Positions 1 through 7,619 of a stretch of 41,349 nucleotides of DNA are shown here, piece by piece. The DNA is taken from positions 5,264 to 46,612 of the forward strand of contig JAJPZC010000128.1 in assembly GCA_021204585.1 (NCBI GenBank), in the 5' to 3' direction. Under the pieces are notes generated by a model, which saw nothing but the letters and a program-made list of their open reading frames with translations, searched no databases and was not told where the DNA came from. Within the stretch, counting starts at the first letter, position 1. Each line of letters begins with the position of its first letter. The position numbers and the translations under genes are program-made. This DNA is from Clostridia bacterium. Lineage in GTDB: Bacteria > Bacillota > Clostridia > Christensenellales > Borkfalkiaceae.

Positions 1-92
1 CGGCAAACACAATGCCGGGACACCGGACTGGAAACACATTACCGGAACACCGGACGGCATACACAATACAGCATACATTAGACAGGCATTAC

Positions 93-890
93 ATGAAGAC
101 AGGTTATTTAGGCCCTGTGGGCAGTTACTCAGAGATAGCGGCAGAGAGAATCATGCCGGACGCAGAGAAAGTGGCATACCAGAACTTTCCCTTGCTCATG
201 AAGGCTCTCCTTTCAAAGGAGACAGACGTCATAGTTGCGCCCATAGAGAACAGCATCAACGGCGGTGTGCTGCAGAACATAGACCTTCTGCAGTCCACGG
301 ACGGGGTTATAGCCGTGCAGGAGTGCGTGGTGCATATAGACCACAGGCTGGCTACTCTCACCGGTGCCCCTTTGTCCGGCATACGCAACATCTATTCGCA
401 TCAGCAGGCTTTGGACCAGTGCGCAAGGTATATAAACGCAAACTTCCCCACGGCCAGGCTCATTGCAACATCCTCCACGGCGGCCTCCATTGCAAAGATC
501 CAGTCCCCGGAGGACGCAGGCATCTGCGGCTCCCATATAAAGGCAGAGGGCATAACGCTCTCTGAGGAGAACATTGCGGACGAGAAGAACAACTTCACGC
601 ATTTCCTTCTCATTGTCCGCGGCACCGCAGACGAGACAAGGCCCTCACGCAAGGTGTATTTCTCATTCACCTGCAGGCATGAGCCCGGAGCGCTTTACAA
701 CATCCTTAAAGTCATGGCGGATGACAACGTCAACATGACAAAGATAGAGTCCAGGCCCATAAAGGACAAGCCCGGCGAGTACCGCTTCTTCATAGAGATA
801 GAGGGAGACTACTCCAGCCCCGCCATCCGCAGGACCCTTTCCTGTGTCGCAGAGGCCGCAAACTCATTCAAAATCCTCGGCACGTACTAG
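93..890 (+). CDS. pheA: Prephenate dehydratase
   Basis: Converts prephenate to phenylpyruvate in cytosolic phenylalanine synthesis. The 265-residue product starts MKTGYLGPVGSYSE, the usual N-terminus of the catalytic domain (about 1-178). It contains NNFTHF near residue 169, matching the NFTRF motif that supplies the catalytic Thr, with His where Arg is usual. An ACT regulatory domain follows (about 187-262) with GALYN (199-203) and ESRP (219-222), the Phe-binding motifs of feedback-inhibited enzymes. There is no fused chorismate mutase. The open frame continues upstream to position 12, but those codons are repetitive spacer, so the ATG at 93 was chosen. No strong ribosome binding site is seen. 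The promoter lies outside the window. Allosteric control by Phe is inferred from the ACT domain. Confidence 0.95.
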   Translation: MKTGYLGPVGSYSEIAAERIMPDAEKVAYQNFPLLMKALLSKETDVIVAPIENSINGGVLQNIDLLQSTDGVIAVQECVVHIDHRLATLTGAPLSGIRNIYSHQQALDQCARYINANFPTARLIATSSTAASIAKIQSPEDAGICGSHIKAEGITLSEENIADEKNNFTHFLLIVRGTADETRPSRKVYFSFTCRHEPGALYNILKVMADDNVNMTKIESRPIKDKPGEYRFFIEIEGDYSSPAIRRTLSCVAEAANSFKILGTY

Positions 891-979
891 AATCTGCCCC
901 TGCCGGCAGATTTTTGCCCTTCAGGCGAAAGGCGCCGCACTATCCGCAAAATACGCAGCCCAGGAGCCCCATATCCGGG

Positions 980-1143
980 CCGGACTGCACGGACATATAT
1001 ACGCAGTCCAAGGCTCTCTGCAGGGTCCGGACTGCAGGGACATATATACGCAGTTCAAGGCTCTCTGCAGGGTCCGGACTGCAGGGACATATATACGCAG
1101 TCCAAGGACCAATCTTAGGGCCGGACTGCACGGACATATATAA
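980..1143. repeat. 47-bp tandem repeat, three units plus a partial fourth
   Basis: Units begin with CCGGACTGC at 980, 1027, 1074 and 1121, so the period is exactly 47 bp. Each full unit holds GGACTGC, a CATATATAC core and then GCAGTCC (GCAGTTC in unit 2, which still pairs as G-U in RNA), so each could fold into a 7-bp stem-loop. The partial fourth unit ends 15 bp before the patatin start codon and diverges after CATATATA. The array fills most of the 267-bp spacer between pheA and the first patatin gene. The rest of that spacer (891-979) shows nothing recognisable. Confidence 0.93.
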
Positions 1144-1157
1144 AGGTTGGAAGACAT

Positions 1158-1952
1158 ATGAAGAAACTGGGATTGGCCCTGGGTGCCGGCGGCTCCAGGG
1201 GTGTTGCGCACATCGGCTTCATAAAGGCACTGGAAGAGAACGGCATACGCCCGGACTATATAGCAGGATGCAGCATGGGCGCCGTTGTGGGTGCCTGCTA
1301 CGCAAACGGCATGACGGCTCTTGAGATGAAAGAGGCGGCGATGAAGCTCAGGGCCGGGGACATAGTAGACGTGTCCCTCGCATTCATAACCCGCCTGTCC
1401 CTTCTGCAGTCCAAGAAAGTCTCAAAGCTCATAGCATCCCTCCTCGGGGCAGATACAAACATAGAAGACCTCAAGATTCCCTTTAAGTGCGTTGCAACGG
1501 ACGTGACATGCGGACAGGTGCGTGTCTTTGACCACGGATCCGCAGTGCAGGCCGTGCTTGCATCCAGCGCAATTCCATGCGTGTTCCGTCCCGTGCACTA
1601 TGACGGCGGCATCTTCGTGGACGGCGGCTGCCTCTGCCGCGTGCCCGTAGGCACCGTAAAGGAAATGGGGGCGGACGTAGTCATAGCTGTGGACGTGCTC
1701 AAGAACACCCAGGAGGAAGTGGACGAGATAAAGAACATTCTGGCTTTAATCCTGCGCGTCTACGACGTTATGGACACACAGATGACCCTGCGCACCAGGG
1801 TGCTTGAGAGGAAGATCTGCGACATGCTCATAGAGCCCGAGATGAAGGGTATGAGCCAGTACGCCATAAAGGACCTGGACAAGGCCTACGACGAAGGCTA
1901 TGCAGAGGGCATAGCCCACATGGATGAGATAAAGGCCCTTCTGGCAGACTAA
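1158..1952 (+). CDS. Patatin-like phospholipase, first of a tandem pair
   Basis: Probable cytosolic or membrane-associated serine acyl hydrolase of the RssA/NTE-type bacterial patatin family; the substrate is unknown. The 264-residue protein has the oxyanion-hole motif GAGGSRG (9-15), the nucleophile elbow GCSMG with Ser39, and the catalytic Asp in DGG (Asp155), so the Ser-Asp dyad is complete. There is no signal peptide or membrane helix. The start is supported by GGAAG about 5 bases upstream. It follows a 47-bp repeat array and is followed after 86 bp by a paralogue of equal length, so the two are probably co-transcribed duplicates. Confidence 0.9.
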   Translation: MKKLGLALGAGGSRGVAHIGFIKALEENGIRPDYIAGCSMGAVVGACYANGMTALEMKEAAMKLRAGDIVDVSLAFITRLSLLQSKKVSKLIASLLGADTNIEDLKIPFKCVATDVTCGQVRVFDHGSAVQAVLASSAIPCVFRPVHYDGGIFVDGGCLCRVPVGTVKEMGADVVIAVDVLKNTQEEVDEIKNILALILRVYDVMDTQMTLRTRVLERKICDMLIEPEMKGMSQYAIKDLDKAYDEGYAEGIAHMDEIKALLAD

Positions 1953-2038
1953 ACGGAACATACGGTCCCCGGCGGCACAAGGCCTCCCGTGGACCATATA
2001 CGGCCTTGCATGAGACCGCAGATATAAGGTGGAAGACG

Positions 2039-2833
2039 ATGAGCAAGAAATTGGGTCTCGCTTTGGGCGGCGGAAGTGCCAACGGAGCGGCGCATATAGG
2101 CGTGCTGCGGGCCCTTGAAGAGGCGGAAATACGTCCGGATTACATCTCCGGGTGCTCTATAGGCGCAGTAATCGGCGCCTGCTTTGCTCATGGCATGACT
2201 GCCCTTGAGATCCGCGAGGAGGTCCTGAAGCTCAAGACCCGCTCCATAGCAGACTTCTCCTTAGGCTTCATCCGCAGAAAGTCCCTCTTCAGCACCAAGA
2301 AAGTAAAGAAGCTCCTTCTAAAGTACATAGGGGAGGGCGATATAGAGGATTTCCAAATCCCCTTCAGCTGCATAGCCACGGACGCATTCAATGCGCAGAC
2401 TGTGGTCCTGGACCACGGCCCCGCTGTTCAGTCCGTGCTGGCCTCTTTGGCCGTTCCGTGCGTGTTCCGCCCGGTTGAAATGGACGGCACAACACTCATA
2501 GACGGCTCCGTCCTCTGCCGTGTGCCCTCCAGGTACGCCAAGGACATGGGCGCAGACGTTGTCGTCTCTGTGGACGTTTTGAAGAACACCGAAGACCCGC
2601 CGGAGAAGATCAAGAACATCTTCTCCATGATAATGCGCGCATATGAGCTCATGGACCTGCAGATAACACGCAAGACCAAAGCCTTGGAAGAGGGCGTCTA
2701 CGATCTCTACATAGAGCCGGACATGTCCGGCCTGTCCCCGTACGCCGTAAAGGACCTGGACGTAGGATTTAACCGCGGCTACGAGGCCGCCACAGCGGCC
2801 ATGCCGCAGATTATAAAGCTCCTTGAAGACTAG
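2039..2833 (+). CDS. Patatin-like phospholipase, second of a tandem pair
   Basis: Paralogue of the preceding gene, also 264 residues and alignable end to end. The nucleophile elbow GCSIG (Ser40) and catalytic Asp155 are kept. The Gly-rich oxyanion loop reads GGGSANG, with Asn in place of the usual Arg, and the Asp motif is DGS rather than DGG, so activity or specificity may differ from its neighbour. An in-frame ATG 33 bp upstream exists, but the ATG at 2039 has GGTGGAAG at a good distance and gives a start matching the paralogue (MSKKLGLALG). Family assignment is firm; the substrate is unknown. Confidence 0.88.
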   Translation: MSKKLGLALGGGSANGAAHIGVLRALEEAEIRPDYISGCSIGAVIGACFAHGMTALEIREEVLKLKTRSIADFSLGFIRRKSLFSTKKVKKLLLKYIGEGDIEDFQIPFSCIATDAFNAQTVVLDHGPAVQSVLASLAVPCVFRPVEMDGTTLIDGSVLCRVPSRYAKDMGADVVVSVDVLKNTEDPPEKIKNIFSMIMRAYELMDLQITRKTKALEEGVYDLYIEPDMSGLSPYAVKDLDVGFNRGYEAATAAMPQIIKLLED

Positions 2834-2875
2834 CCGGGGACTGGCCGGGGCGTCCTCCGGACGCTCTCAGGCGCA

Positions 2876-2914
2876 CATACAACGCATAATATGCCTCATT
2901 TGAGGCGGATTTTA
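2876..2914 (+). promoter_or_regulatory. 39-bp element upstream of the first paralogue, with GCCTCA palindrome
   Basis: This element is repeated at 4625-4663 with three mismatches. It contains CGCATAATATGCC and the inverted repeat GCCTCATTTGAGGC, followed by a short T run. It ends 28 bp before the start codon. The same position before the paralogous gene suggests a shared control site (promoter and operator, or a leader hairpin), but leftover identity from the duplication is also possible. Confidence 0.6.
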
Positions 2915-2942
2915 TTCAGGTACACCATACGGAGAGAATGAG

Positions 2943-4547
2943 ATGGCAAAGGGCAAAAAGAGACACTTTTTAAACGGAAGAACGCTGGAACCGTTTGCCG
3001 AGTCTGCCTGCGTCCCCTACGGGTTCTTTAAGAATGATCCGATAGAGGAAGTAGGGTTCAGTGACGAGATTGTGGAGATACTTAAACACTATCTGGGCAT
3101 ATCATCGGTTTGGTCAATCATGAATTATTCATCAGCGCAGCTCAGGCGCAGCTGGAGTCTGAGAAATTATGTCAGTGAGGTGATTGATACAGTAGATGAT
3201 TACATCTATGAAGCCATAGAAAAGCGTAAGAAAGAGTATTATGACGACCCGGTGCCTGTATACAAACTCCTTGAGGTAAAGGACATAAGCCGTTACGGGA
3301 ATTATCTCTTGTATGATTTCAACAGGAAGGTGCTGCATTTTGTCCCGGAGGTGTTTGCCCCGCTGAGGGCAAACGGAATCATAACGCTGCAGGATTTCCT
3401 TAAGATGAATCTTGTGGTTTATCATGAATATGCGGAATGCAATGACAAGCAGGTACGCACTATACTGAGCGAGGTCAAGAAAGGACTCCGTTCCATAAGC
3501 AAGGTCCCGTCCCTGGCGTTTCCGCTGGATTCTCCCGGGAAGGACGTCATAATATATCCGCTGCCGGAGGATGCAAGGGAGAGGGTGTCATCGCTTACAG
3601 ATGACCGCATAGCCGGGGACAAAGTGTCTCTGAAAGGCATGACCTCATATGAAAAGGCCCTGTACAACAGATCCAAAGACGCCATAGATGACTGCGGTGA
3701 AGACTTCTATTATGATGTCCTGGATGGCAAGGAAGTCTTTGAAGGGCTGGCAAAGGGTCTTGCGATGTTCTGCTCTCCGGAGATAGAGCTTCTTGAACGC
3801 AAGTCAATGATCCGCAGCCTGTACCTTTCCGTGCCGGAAAAGTTAAGACAGATGCCTGCAAGGGCTCTGTGCCATTATATGAGGCCCCGTTATACCAATA
3901 CAGGCAATGACTGGCCATACAGGGACTGGTGCGGCATAAGGCAGGTTGTCTTTTTCAATGGGTGGGATGCGTTCCGCACAAGCGACAGGATGGTGTCACT
4001 AGAGAAAGCGTTCATGCATATGGAAGAGCTCATGGACAGCTGTTCCACCGTTGATGAACTGGACAAGCTTATTGAAACGGACAATGACGTGCAGTTCATA
4101 GACCTTCTCGACTGGCTTTCCCACGCAACCATGCTCAACGCCATATACGACAGCTTCATGAAGCCTCACAGGCAGCGCAGTCATGAGGCCACGAAGCAAA
4201 TGAAGCAGCGGATAACGGAAACTGATCCGGATGAGGTCATAGCCCGGTTCAATGAACTTAAGAAAATGTCCTTTGACATGCCCCCTGCCGACTTCCCTTA
4301 TTATGATGACAATGACAATTCATTCTGGGATACCTGCCGCGGCTGCAGATATGACTTTTTCTCAGTCTATATGCTGCTCACGGGCAAAACTTCCGTGCCC
4401 GGAGACATCGTGGACGGATTCCTCTACGGGGACGACGCAGATGATTTAAAGAGATATGTGCTGCAAGACAGATATGCTGTATTGCTGTACGGATACAATC
4501 CGGAAACCGGCATGGTTACCATAAATGACGACGCCCTTCAGCAGTAA
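2943..4547 (+). CDS. Unknown 534-residue protein with alpha-CTD-like segments (paralogue A)
   Basis: No family recognised for the whole protein. Residues about 31-80 (IEEVGFSDEIVEILKHYLG onward) follow the hydrophobic pattern of the RNA polymerase alpha C-terminal domain: a helix, a GI(S/K)(T/S) turn, then a further helical segment. A second similar segment lies at about 155-200 (LRANGIITLQDFLKMN). Together with the paralogue at 4686 it shares a conserved middle and C-terminus: SSLTDDRIAGD, DCGE.FYYDV, SVPE..R..PARAL.HY, DPDEVIA.F and YDFF.VYMLLTGKTSVP. No signal peptide or membrane helices; probably cytosolic. AT content is visibly higher than in the flanking housekeeping genes. GGAGAG precedes the start. 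A nucleic-acid-binding or transcription-related role is inference only. Confidence 0.75.
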   Translation: MAKGKKRHFLNGRTLEPFAESACVPYGFFKNDPIEEVGFSDEIVEILKHYLGISSVWSIMNYSSAQLRRSWSLRNYVSEVIDTVDDYIYEAIEKRKKEYYDDPVPVYKLLEVKDISRYGNYLLYDFNRKVLHFVPEVFAPLRANGIITLQDFLKMNLVVYHEYAECNDKQVRTILSEVKKGLRSISKVPSLAFPLDSPGKDVIIYPLPEDARERVSSLTDDRIAGDKVSLKGMTSYEKALYNRSKDAIDDCGEDFYYDVLDGKEVFEGLAKGLAMFCSPEIELLERKSMIRSLYLSVPEKLRQMPARALCHYMRPRYTNTGNDWPYRDWCGIRQVVFFNGWDAFRTSDRMVSLEKAFMHMEELMDSCSTVDELDKLIETDNDVQFIDLLDWLSHATMLNAIYDSFMKPHRQRSHEATKQMKQRITETDPDEVIARFNELKKMSFDMPPADFPYYDDNDNSFWDTCRGCRYDFFSVYMLLTGKTSVPGDIVDGFLYGDDADDLKRYVLQDRYAVLLYGYNPETGMVTINDDALQQ

Positions 4548-4573
4548 CTGCAGCTCTCGCCAGGAGATGCTTC

Positions 4574-4610
4574 AAACTTGCCGTACGCATTCGCATGCAG
4601 CAGATTTTTA
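4574..4610 (+). terminator. Hairpin after paralogue A, AAACTTG family
   Basis: AAACTTG, then an inner CGTACGCATTCGCATGCAG segment, then CAGATTTTT. The outer arms pair imperfectly and end in a T run, resembling a weak rho-independent terminator. It belongs to the same family as the hairpins at 6341-6374 and 7412-7456. Confidence 0.5.
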
Positions 4611-4624
4611 AAGCCCAGTAAGCT

Positions 4625-4663
4625 CATACAGCGCATAATATGCCTCATTTGAGGCAAATTTTA
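4625..4663 (+). promoter_or_regulatory. 39-bp element upstream of the second paralogue
   Basis: Second copy of the element at 2876-2914. A 24-bp core (4632-4655) is identical and includes GCCTCATTTGAGGC. It ends 22 bp before the start codon, ahead of the GGAGGGAG ribosome binding site. It may be a shared operator or leader hairpin. Confidence 0.6.
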
Positions 4664-4685
4664 CACTTCCGGAGGGAGAAGACCA

Positions 4686-6305
4686 ATGGCCAAGCGCAAG
4701 AGACAGCTGATTGAGGACACCAGGTCCAATACATGTCTGTACTATATCCTCAATATCTCCGAAAGCGGCGTCTTTTCCAAAATCCCGCTGGACCATGTGG
4801 GGTTTGATCCTTATATTCTGGATCTGCTGACAAGCCACAGAATAAAGACAATAGGCCAGCTCATTGTTCAGTCACCTGCTTCATTAAGAAAAAAGCGGTA
4901 TCTGCAGGGCCTTGTGATTGATATGTTGGATGCCTTGGATGAGTACTTCTGCAGGGCCTTCGAGAAAGGCAGGAAGGCCTACAATGAGAACCCTTTGCCC
5001 ATTTACAAGCTCCTGGGCCTCGAGGATATCGGCCGCTACAGGAACTTCCTGCTGTATGACTTCAAATCAAGACTGTCTTTTGAGCAGACATATGCAGACC
5101 TCTGTGCACACGGCATCATTACTCTGCAGGACCTCCTGAAGATGAACCTTGTTTCATGGCATGAGATCTGCGCACTGAATGCAGATGTATATGTCCGCCG
5201 GATGCTGCGGGACTTGTCCGCTGGTCTGGACTCAAGAGTGCGCAACATTATTCCCATGGCATACCCTCTGGATGACGCCGGGACGGAGATTATAACATAC
5301 CCGCTGCCGCCTAAGGCCATATATGCCGTCTCATCCCTTACGGATGACCGCATAGCGGGGGATGAGGTGTCCACGGAAGGTCTGACTCCTTATGAAAAGG
5401 CCCTGTATGACAAGACCTGTGAAGCCATAGAGGACTGCGGCGAAGGCTTCTATTATGATGTCATGGACAACAGGGAATTCTTTGAATGCCTTGCCAAAAG
5501 CCTTTCCGTTTTCTGGCCGCCTGCACTTCAGCTCATGCAGCGCAGAACAATGCTGCACAACCTGTACATGTCCGTGCCGGAAAGGTTCCGCAAAATTCCT
5601 GCAAGGGCTCTGTATCATTACAGGGCGCCGCGCCGCAAGGACGGCTTTAAGTGCTCCCCGTATGAAACGTACAATTATTGCCATGACAGGGAAGTGTGGT
5701 GTTTTGCAAGCTGGGAGATTTTCCAGGGCAAGGGCAGAATGATGCCACTGGAGGACTGTTACAGACACCTTGAAAAACAGGCCTGGAATTGCGAGACCAT
5801 AGATGATTTTGACCGGCTGATCGAAGCGGACAGGGACTGGCAGTTTCTGGACCTCCTTTACTGGCTGGGTAGAGTGAGCATGCTCACTGCCATATACGAC
5901 AACTTTCTGCGCTGCGATGAAACCGCTCCGCGTGAGGCTTCGGATGGAATGAAGGCACTGGTCCGGTCCTCTGATCCGGACGAGGTCATAGCCTGGTTTA
6001 CGGCCACAAACCATACAAAGCAGCTGGACACCAGAGTTTTTGAGTACTATGACAGGCCGTACGTTTTCTACTGGTTCAACTTCAGATCCCGTTATACAAC
6101 GTGCAGATACGATTTCTTCGCCGTCTACATGCTCCTCACCGGCAAGACTTCCGTGCCTTTCAGCCTTGCCCGCGGTCTTCTTCATCCGGAAGACGCCATA
6201 AGCCTGAGAAACTTCTTCTATGAGTATTCAGACTCAATCTATCTCTATAACTACAACCCAAAAACGGACACGGTAACCATTAAGCCGCACGCCCTGGAGC
6301 TGTAG
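4686..6305 (+). CDS. Unknown 539-residue protein with alpha-CTD-like segments (paralogue B)
   Basis: Paralogue of the gene at 2943 and similar over nearly its full length. The N-terminal 25 residues differ. Then comes an alpha-CTD-like stretch (about 34-80: PLDHVGFDPYILDLLTSHRI with a following helical region) and a second one around LCAHGIITLQDLLKMN (about 139-185). Strongly shared blocks are SSLTDDRIAGDEVS, YEKALYDK, DCGEGFYYDVMD, SVPERFRKIPARALYHY, DPDEVIAWF and CRYDFFAVYMLLTGKTSVP. The conserved aromatic and acidic blocks suggest a functional fold, but no catalytic motif is recognised. No secretion signal. A strong GGAGGGAG site precedes the ATG. With its paralogue it forms an accessory block of unknown role. 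Confidence 0.75.
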   Translation: MAKRKRQLIEDTRSNTCLYYILNISESGVFSKIPLDHVGFDPYILDLLTSHRIKTIGQLIVQSPASLRKKRYLQGLVIDMLDALDEYFCRAFEKGRKAYNENPLPIYKLLGLEDIGRYRNFLLYDFKSRLSFEQTYADLCAHGIITLQDLLKMNLVSWHEICALNADVYVRRMLRDLSAGLDSRVRNIIPMAYPLDDAGTEIITYPLPPKAIYAVSSLTDDRIAGDEVSTEGLTPYEKALYDKTCEAIEDCGEGFYYDVMDNREFFECLAKSLSVFWPPALQLMQRRTMLHNLYMSVPERFRKIPARALYHYRAPRRKDGFKCSPYETYNYCHDREVWCFASWEIFQGKGRMMPLEDCYRHLEKQAWNCETIDDFDRLIEADRDWQFLDLLYWLGRVSMLTAIYDNFLRCDETAPREASDGMKALVRSSDPDEVIAWFTATNHTKQLDTRVFEYYDRPYVFYWFNFRSRYTTCRYDFFAVYMLLTGKTSVPFSLARGLLHPEDAISLRNFFYEYSDSIYLYNYNPKTDTVTIKPHALEL

Positions 6306-6307
6306 CA

Positions 6308-6325
6308 CCCGGGCCCTCATCCGGG
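6308..6325 (+). terminator. CCCGG/CCGGG hairpin after paralogue B
   Basis: CCCGG, an 8-base loop and CCGGG lie directly after the stop codon, 16 bp before a second, longer hairpin. There is no T run, so termination by this hairpin alone is doubtful. Confidence 0.35.
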
Positions 6326-6340
6326 CTCCCAACCTGTCTC

Positions 6341-6374
6341 AAACTTGCCGCATGCATCTGCATGCACCAAGTTT
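6341..6374 (+). repeat. Nested hairpin AAACTTG/GCATGC...GCATGC/CAAGTTT
   Basis: Outer arms AAACTTG (6341-6347) and CAAGTTT (6368-6374) are perfectly complementary and enclose inner GCATGC arms around a 4-base loop. It is the best-formed member of a hairpin family also seen at 4574 and 7412. It could act as a weak terminator (TTTCATAT follows) or as an RNA-stability element. Confidence 0.65.
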
Positions 6375-6455
6375 CATATATCTTCAAGCAACTTCAAACA
6401 GCTTAGAATACATTTGACACAGGGCACACACATGCATCCTGTTCAGGGGGAAGAC

Positions 6456-7400
6456 ATGTATTTCAAGACACAGGTTCAGATTCCGTCCGAAGAGGGCAGA
6501 ATCACTCAGATCATCTCATCCAAGGGCGAGGCCCACGTATACTATACGCTCCACGCAAGCTCTGACGCCAAGACAAAGGATCAGCCCTACCGCAAGTGCA
6601 TAGGCCTGGCCTGCCAGGACCAGCCCGGCATGATGTACCCCAACGAGGCCTATGTGGACATGTTCCCGGACAAGTGCCCCACGGACGGCGCAGACCCTGA
6701 GCTTACGGAGTACATCCTGTCTCATTTCCGCATCCAAAGCGGCAAGCTTGTAAGGCTCATGGACTTCCATATTCCCTCAACGCCTGAAGAGATGGAGAAG
6801 AACATTGAGCGCCGCAAGGCCGGCCTTCCGTACTGGTGCAACGACCCGGATCTCTTTGCGGAGCAGCACGTGTACCAGGACAAGATGACGGAGTACAACC
6901 GCACAATGCCCACGGACACAGCGGCCCGCCGGCAGCTCCTTAAAGAGATGTTCGCAGAAATTGGCGATGACTGCATGGTAGAGACCCCCGTAAGCGCAAA
7001 CTGGGGCTGCCATAACGTGCACCTCGGCTGCGGCGTCTATATCAACTCCGGCGTCACCTTCGTTGACGATGCTGACATATGCATCGGAGACAACTGCCTC
7101 ATAGGCACCGGCGTGACCTTCTGCACTGCCGGACATCCTGTTCTTCCTGAGCTCCGCGAGAACGACTACCAGTTCGAACTTCCCATCCGCATAGGCCGCA
7201 ACGTCTGGATAGGCTCCGGCGTCCAGATCATGCCCGGCGTAACGATAGGCGACAACTCCGTCATAGGCGCCGGCAGCGTTGTAACGAAGGACATCCCCGC
7301 CGACGTCGTAGCCTGCGGCGTCCCCTGCAAGGTCCAGCGTGAGATATGCGACCGGGACAAGGAGTTCTACTACAAGGACATGAAGTTCCCTAAGCTGTAA
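6456..7400 (+). CDS. Maltose/galactoside-type O-acetyltransferase with extra N-terminal domain
   Basis: Residues about 112-314 form a LacA/Maa-type acetyl-CoA-dependent sugar acetyltransferase: a Mac-type helical segment (EEMEKNIERRKAGLPY ... YNRTMPTDTAARRQLLKEMF), then left-handed beta-helix hexapeptides, with the expected catalytic His in FCTAGHP (His227) and the C-terminal IGAGSVVTKDIP signature. Normal family members are about 185-205 residues; this product has 314. The extra first ~105 residues (ITQIISSKGEAHVYY ... MMYPNEAYVDMFPD) resemble, from memory, the leader domain of some clostridial transposases; this is uncertain. The start at 6456 was chosen for AGGGGGAAG at ideal spacing; in-frame ATGs upstream lie within spacer. 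Acceptor substrate unknown. Confidence 0.85.
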   Translation: MYFKTQVQIPSEEGRITQIISSKGEAHVYYTLHASSDAKTKDQPYRKCIGLACQDQPGMMYPNEAYVDMFPDKCPTDGADPELTEYILSHFRIQSGKLVRLMDFHIPSTPEEMEKNIERRKAGLPYWCNDPDLFAEQHVYQDKMTEYNRTMPTDTAARRQLLKEMFAEIGDDCMVETPVSANWGCHNVHLGCGVYINSGVTFVDDADICIGDNCLIGTGVTFCTAGHPVLPELRENDYQFELPIRIGRNVWIGSGVQIMPGVTIGDNSVIGAGSVVTKDIPADVVACGVPCKVQREICDRDKEFYYKDMKFPKL

Positions 7401-7411
7401 TTCACCCGTCC

Positions 7412-7456
7412 AAACTTGCTTAAAACTTCTGTATCGCATTTGCGAGTAACAAGTTT
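7412..7456 (+). repeat. AAACTTG...CAAGTTT hairpin after the acetyltransferase
   Basis: AAACTTG (7412-7418) and CAAGTTT (7450-7456) can pair, enclosing a smaller TCGCA/TGCGA stem. Third member of the hairpin family after genes in this block. The rest of the 7401-7619 spacer holds an extended -10-like TGCTACAAT (7567-7575) upstream of the next gene, without a clear -35. Confidence 0.55.
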
Positions 7457-7619
7457 CATTAATGTTGCATATGGCGCCTGCAATGAAGGCGGCATATAAG
7501 CCTACTTGGACTTTTATTACAGGATTTATGAAATAATTCGCAACTGCAGATTTTCTTGAGACAGGATGCTACAATGACGGCGCAAATCATAGGGGGTGCC
7601 GTGCTGAGGCGCATGTTGT

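Noticed and set aside
980-1143. CRISPR or insertion-sequence end
   Set aside because: The 47-bp units are contiguous, with no spacer diversity and no transposase nearby.
5331-6185. A 284-codon antisense open frame inside paralogue B
   Set aside because: Paralogue A has no matching conserved frame, while the sense proteins are clearly conserved.
7596-7619. GTG start after a strong AGGGGG site for the 175-residue protein
   Set aside because: An in-frame TGA follows within four codons.
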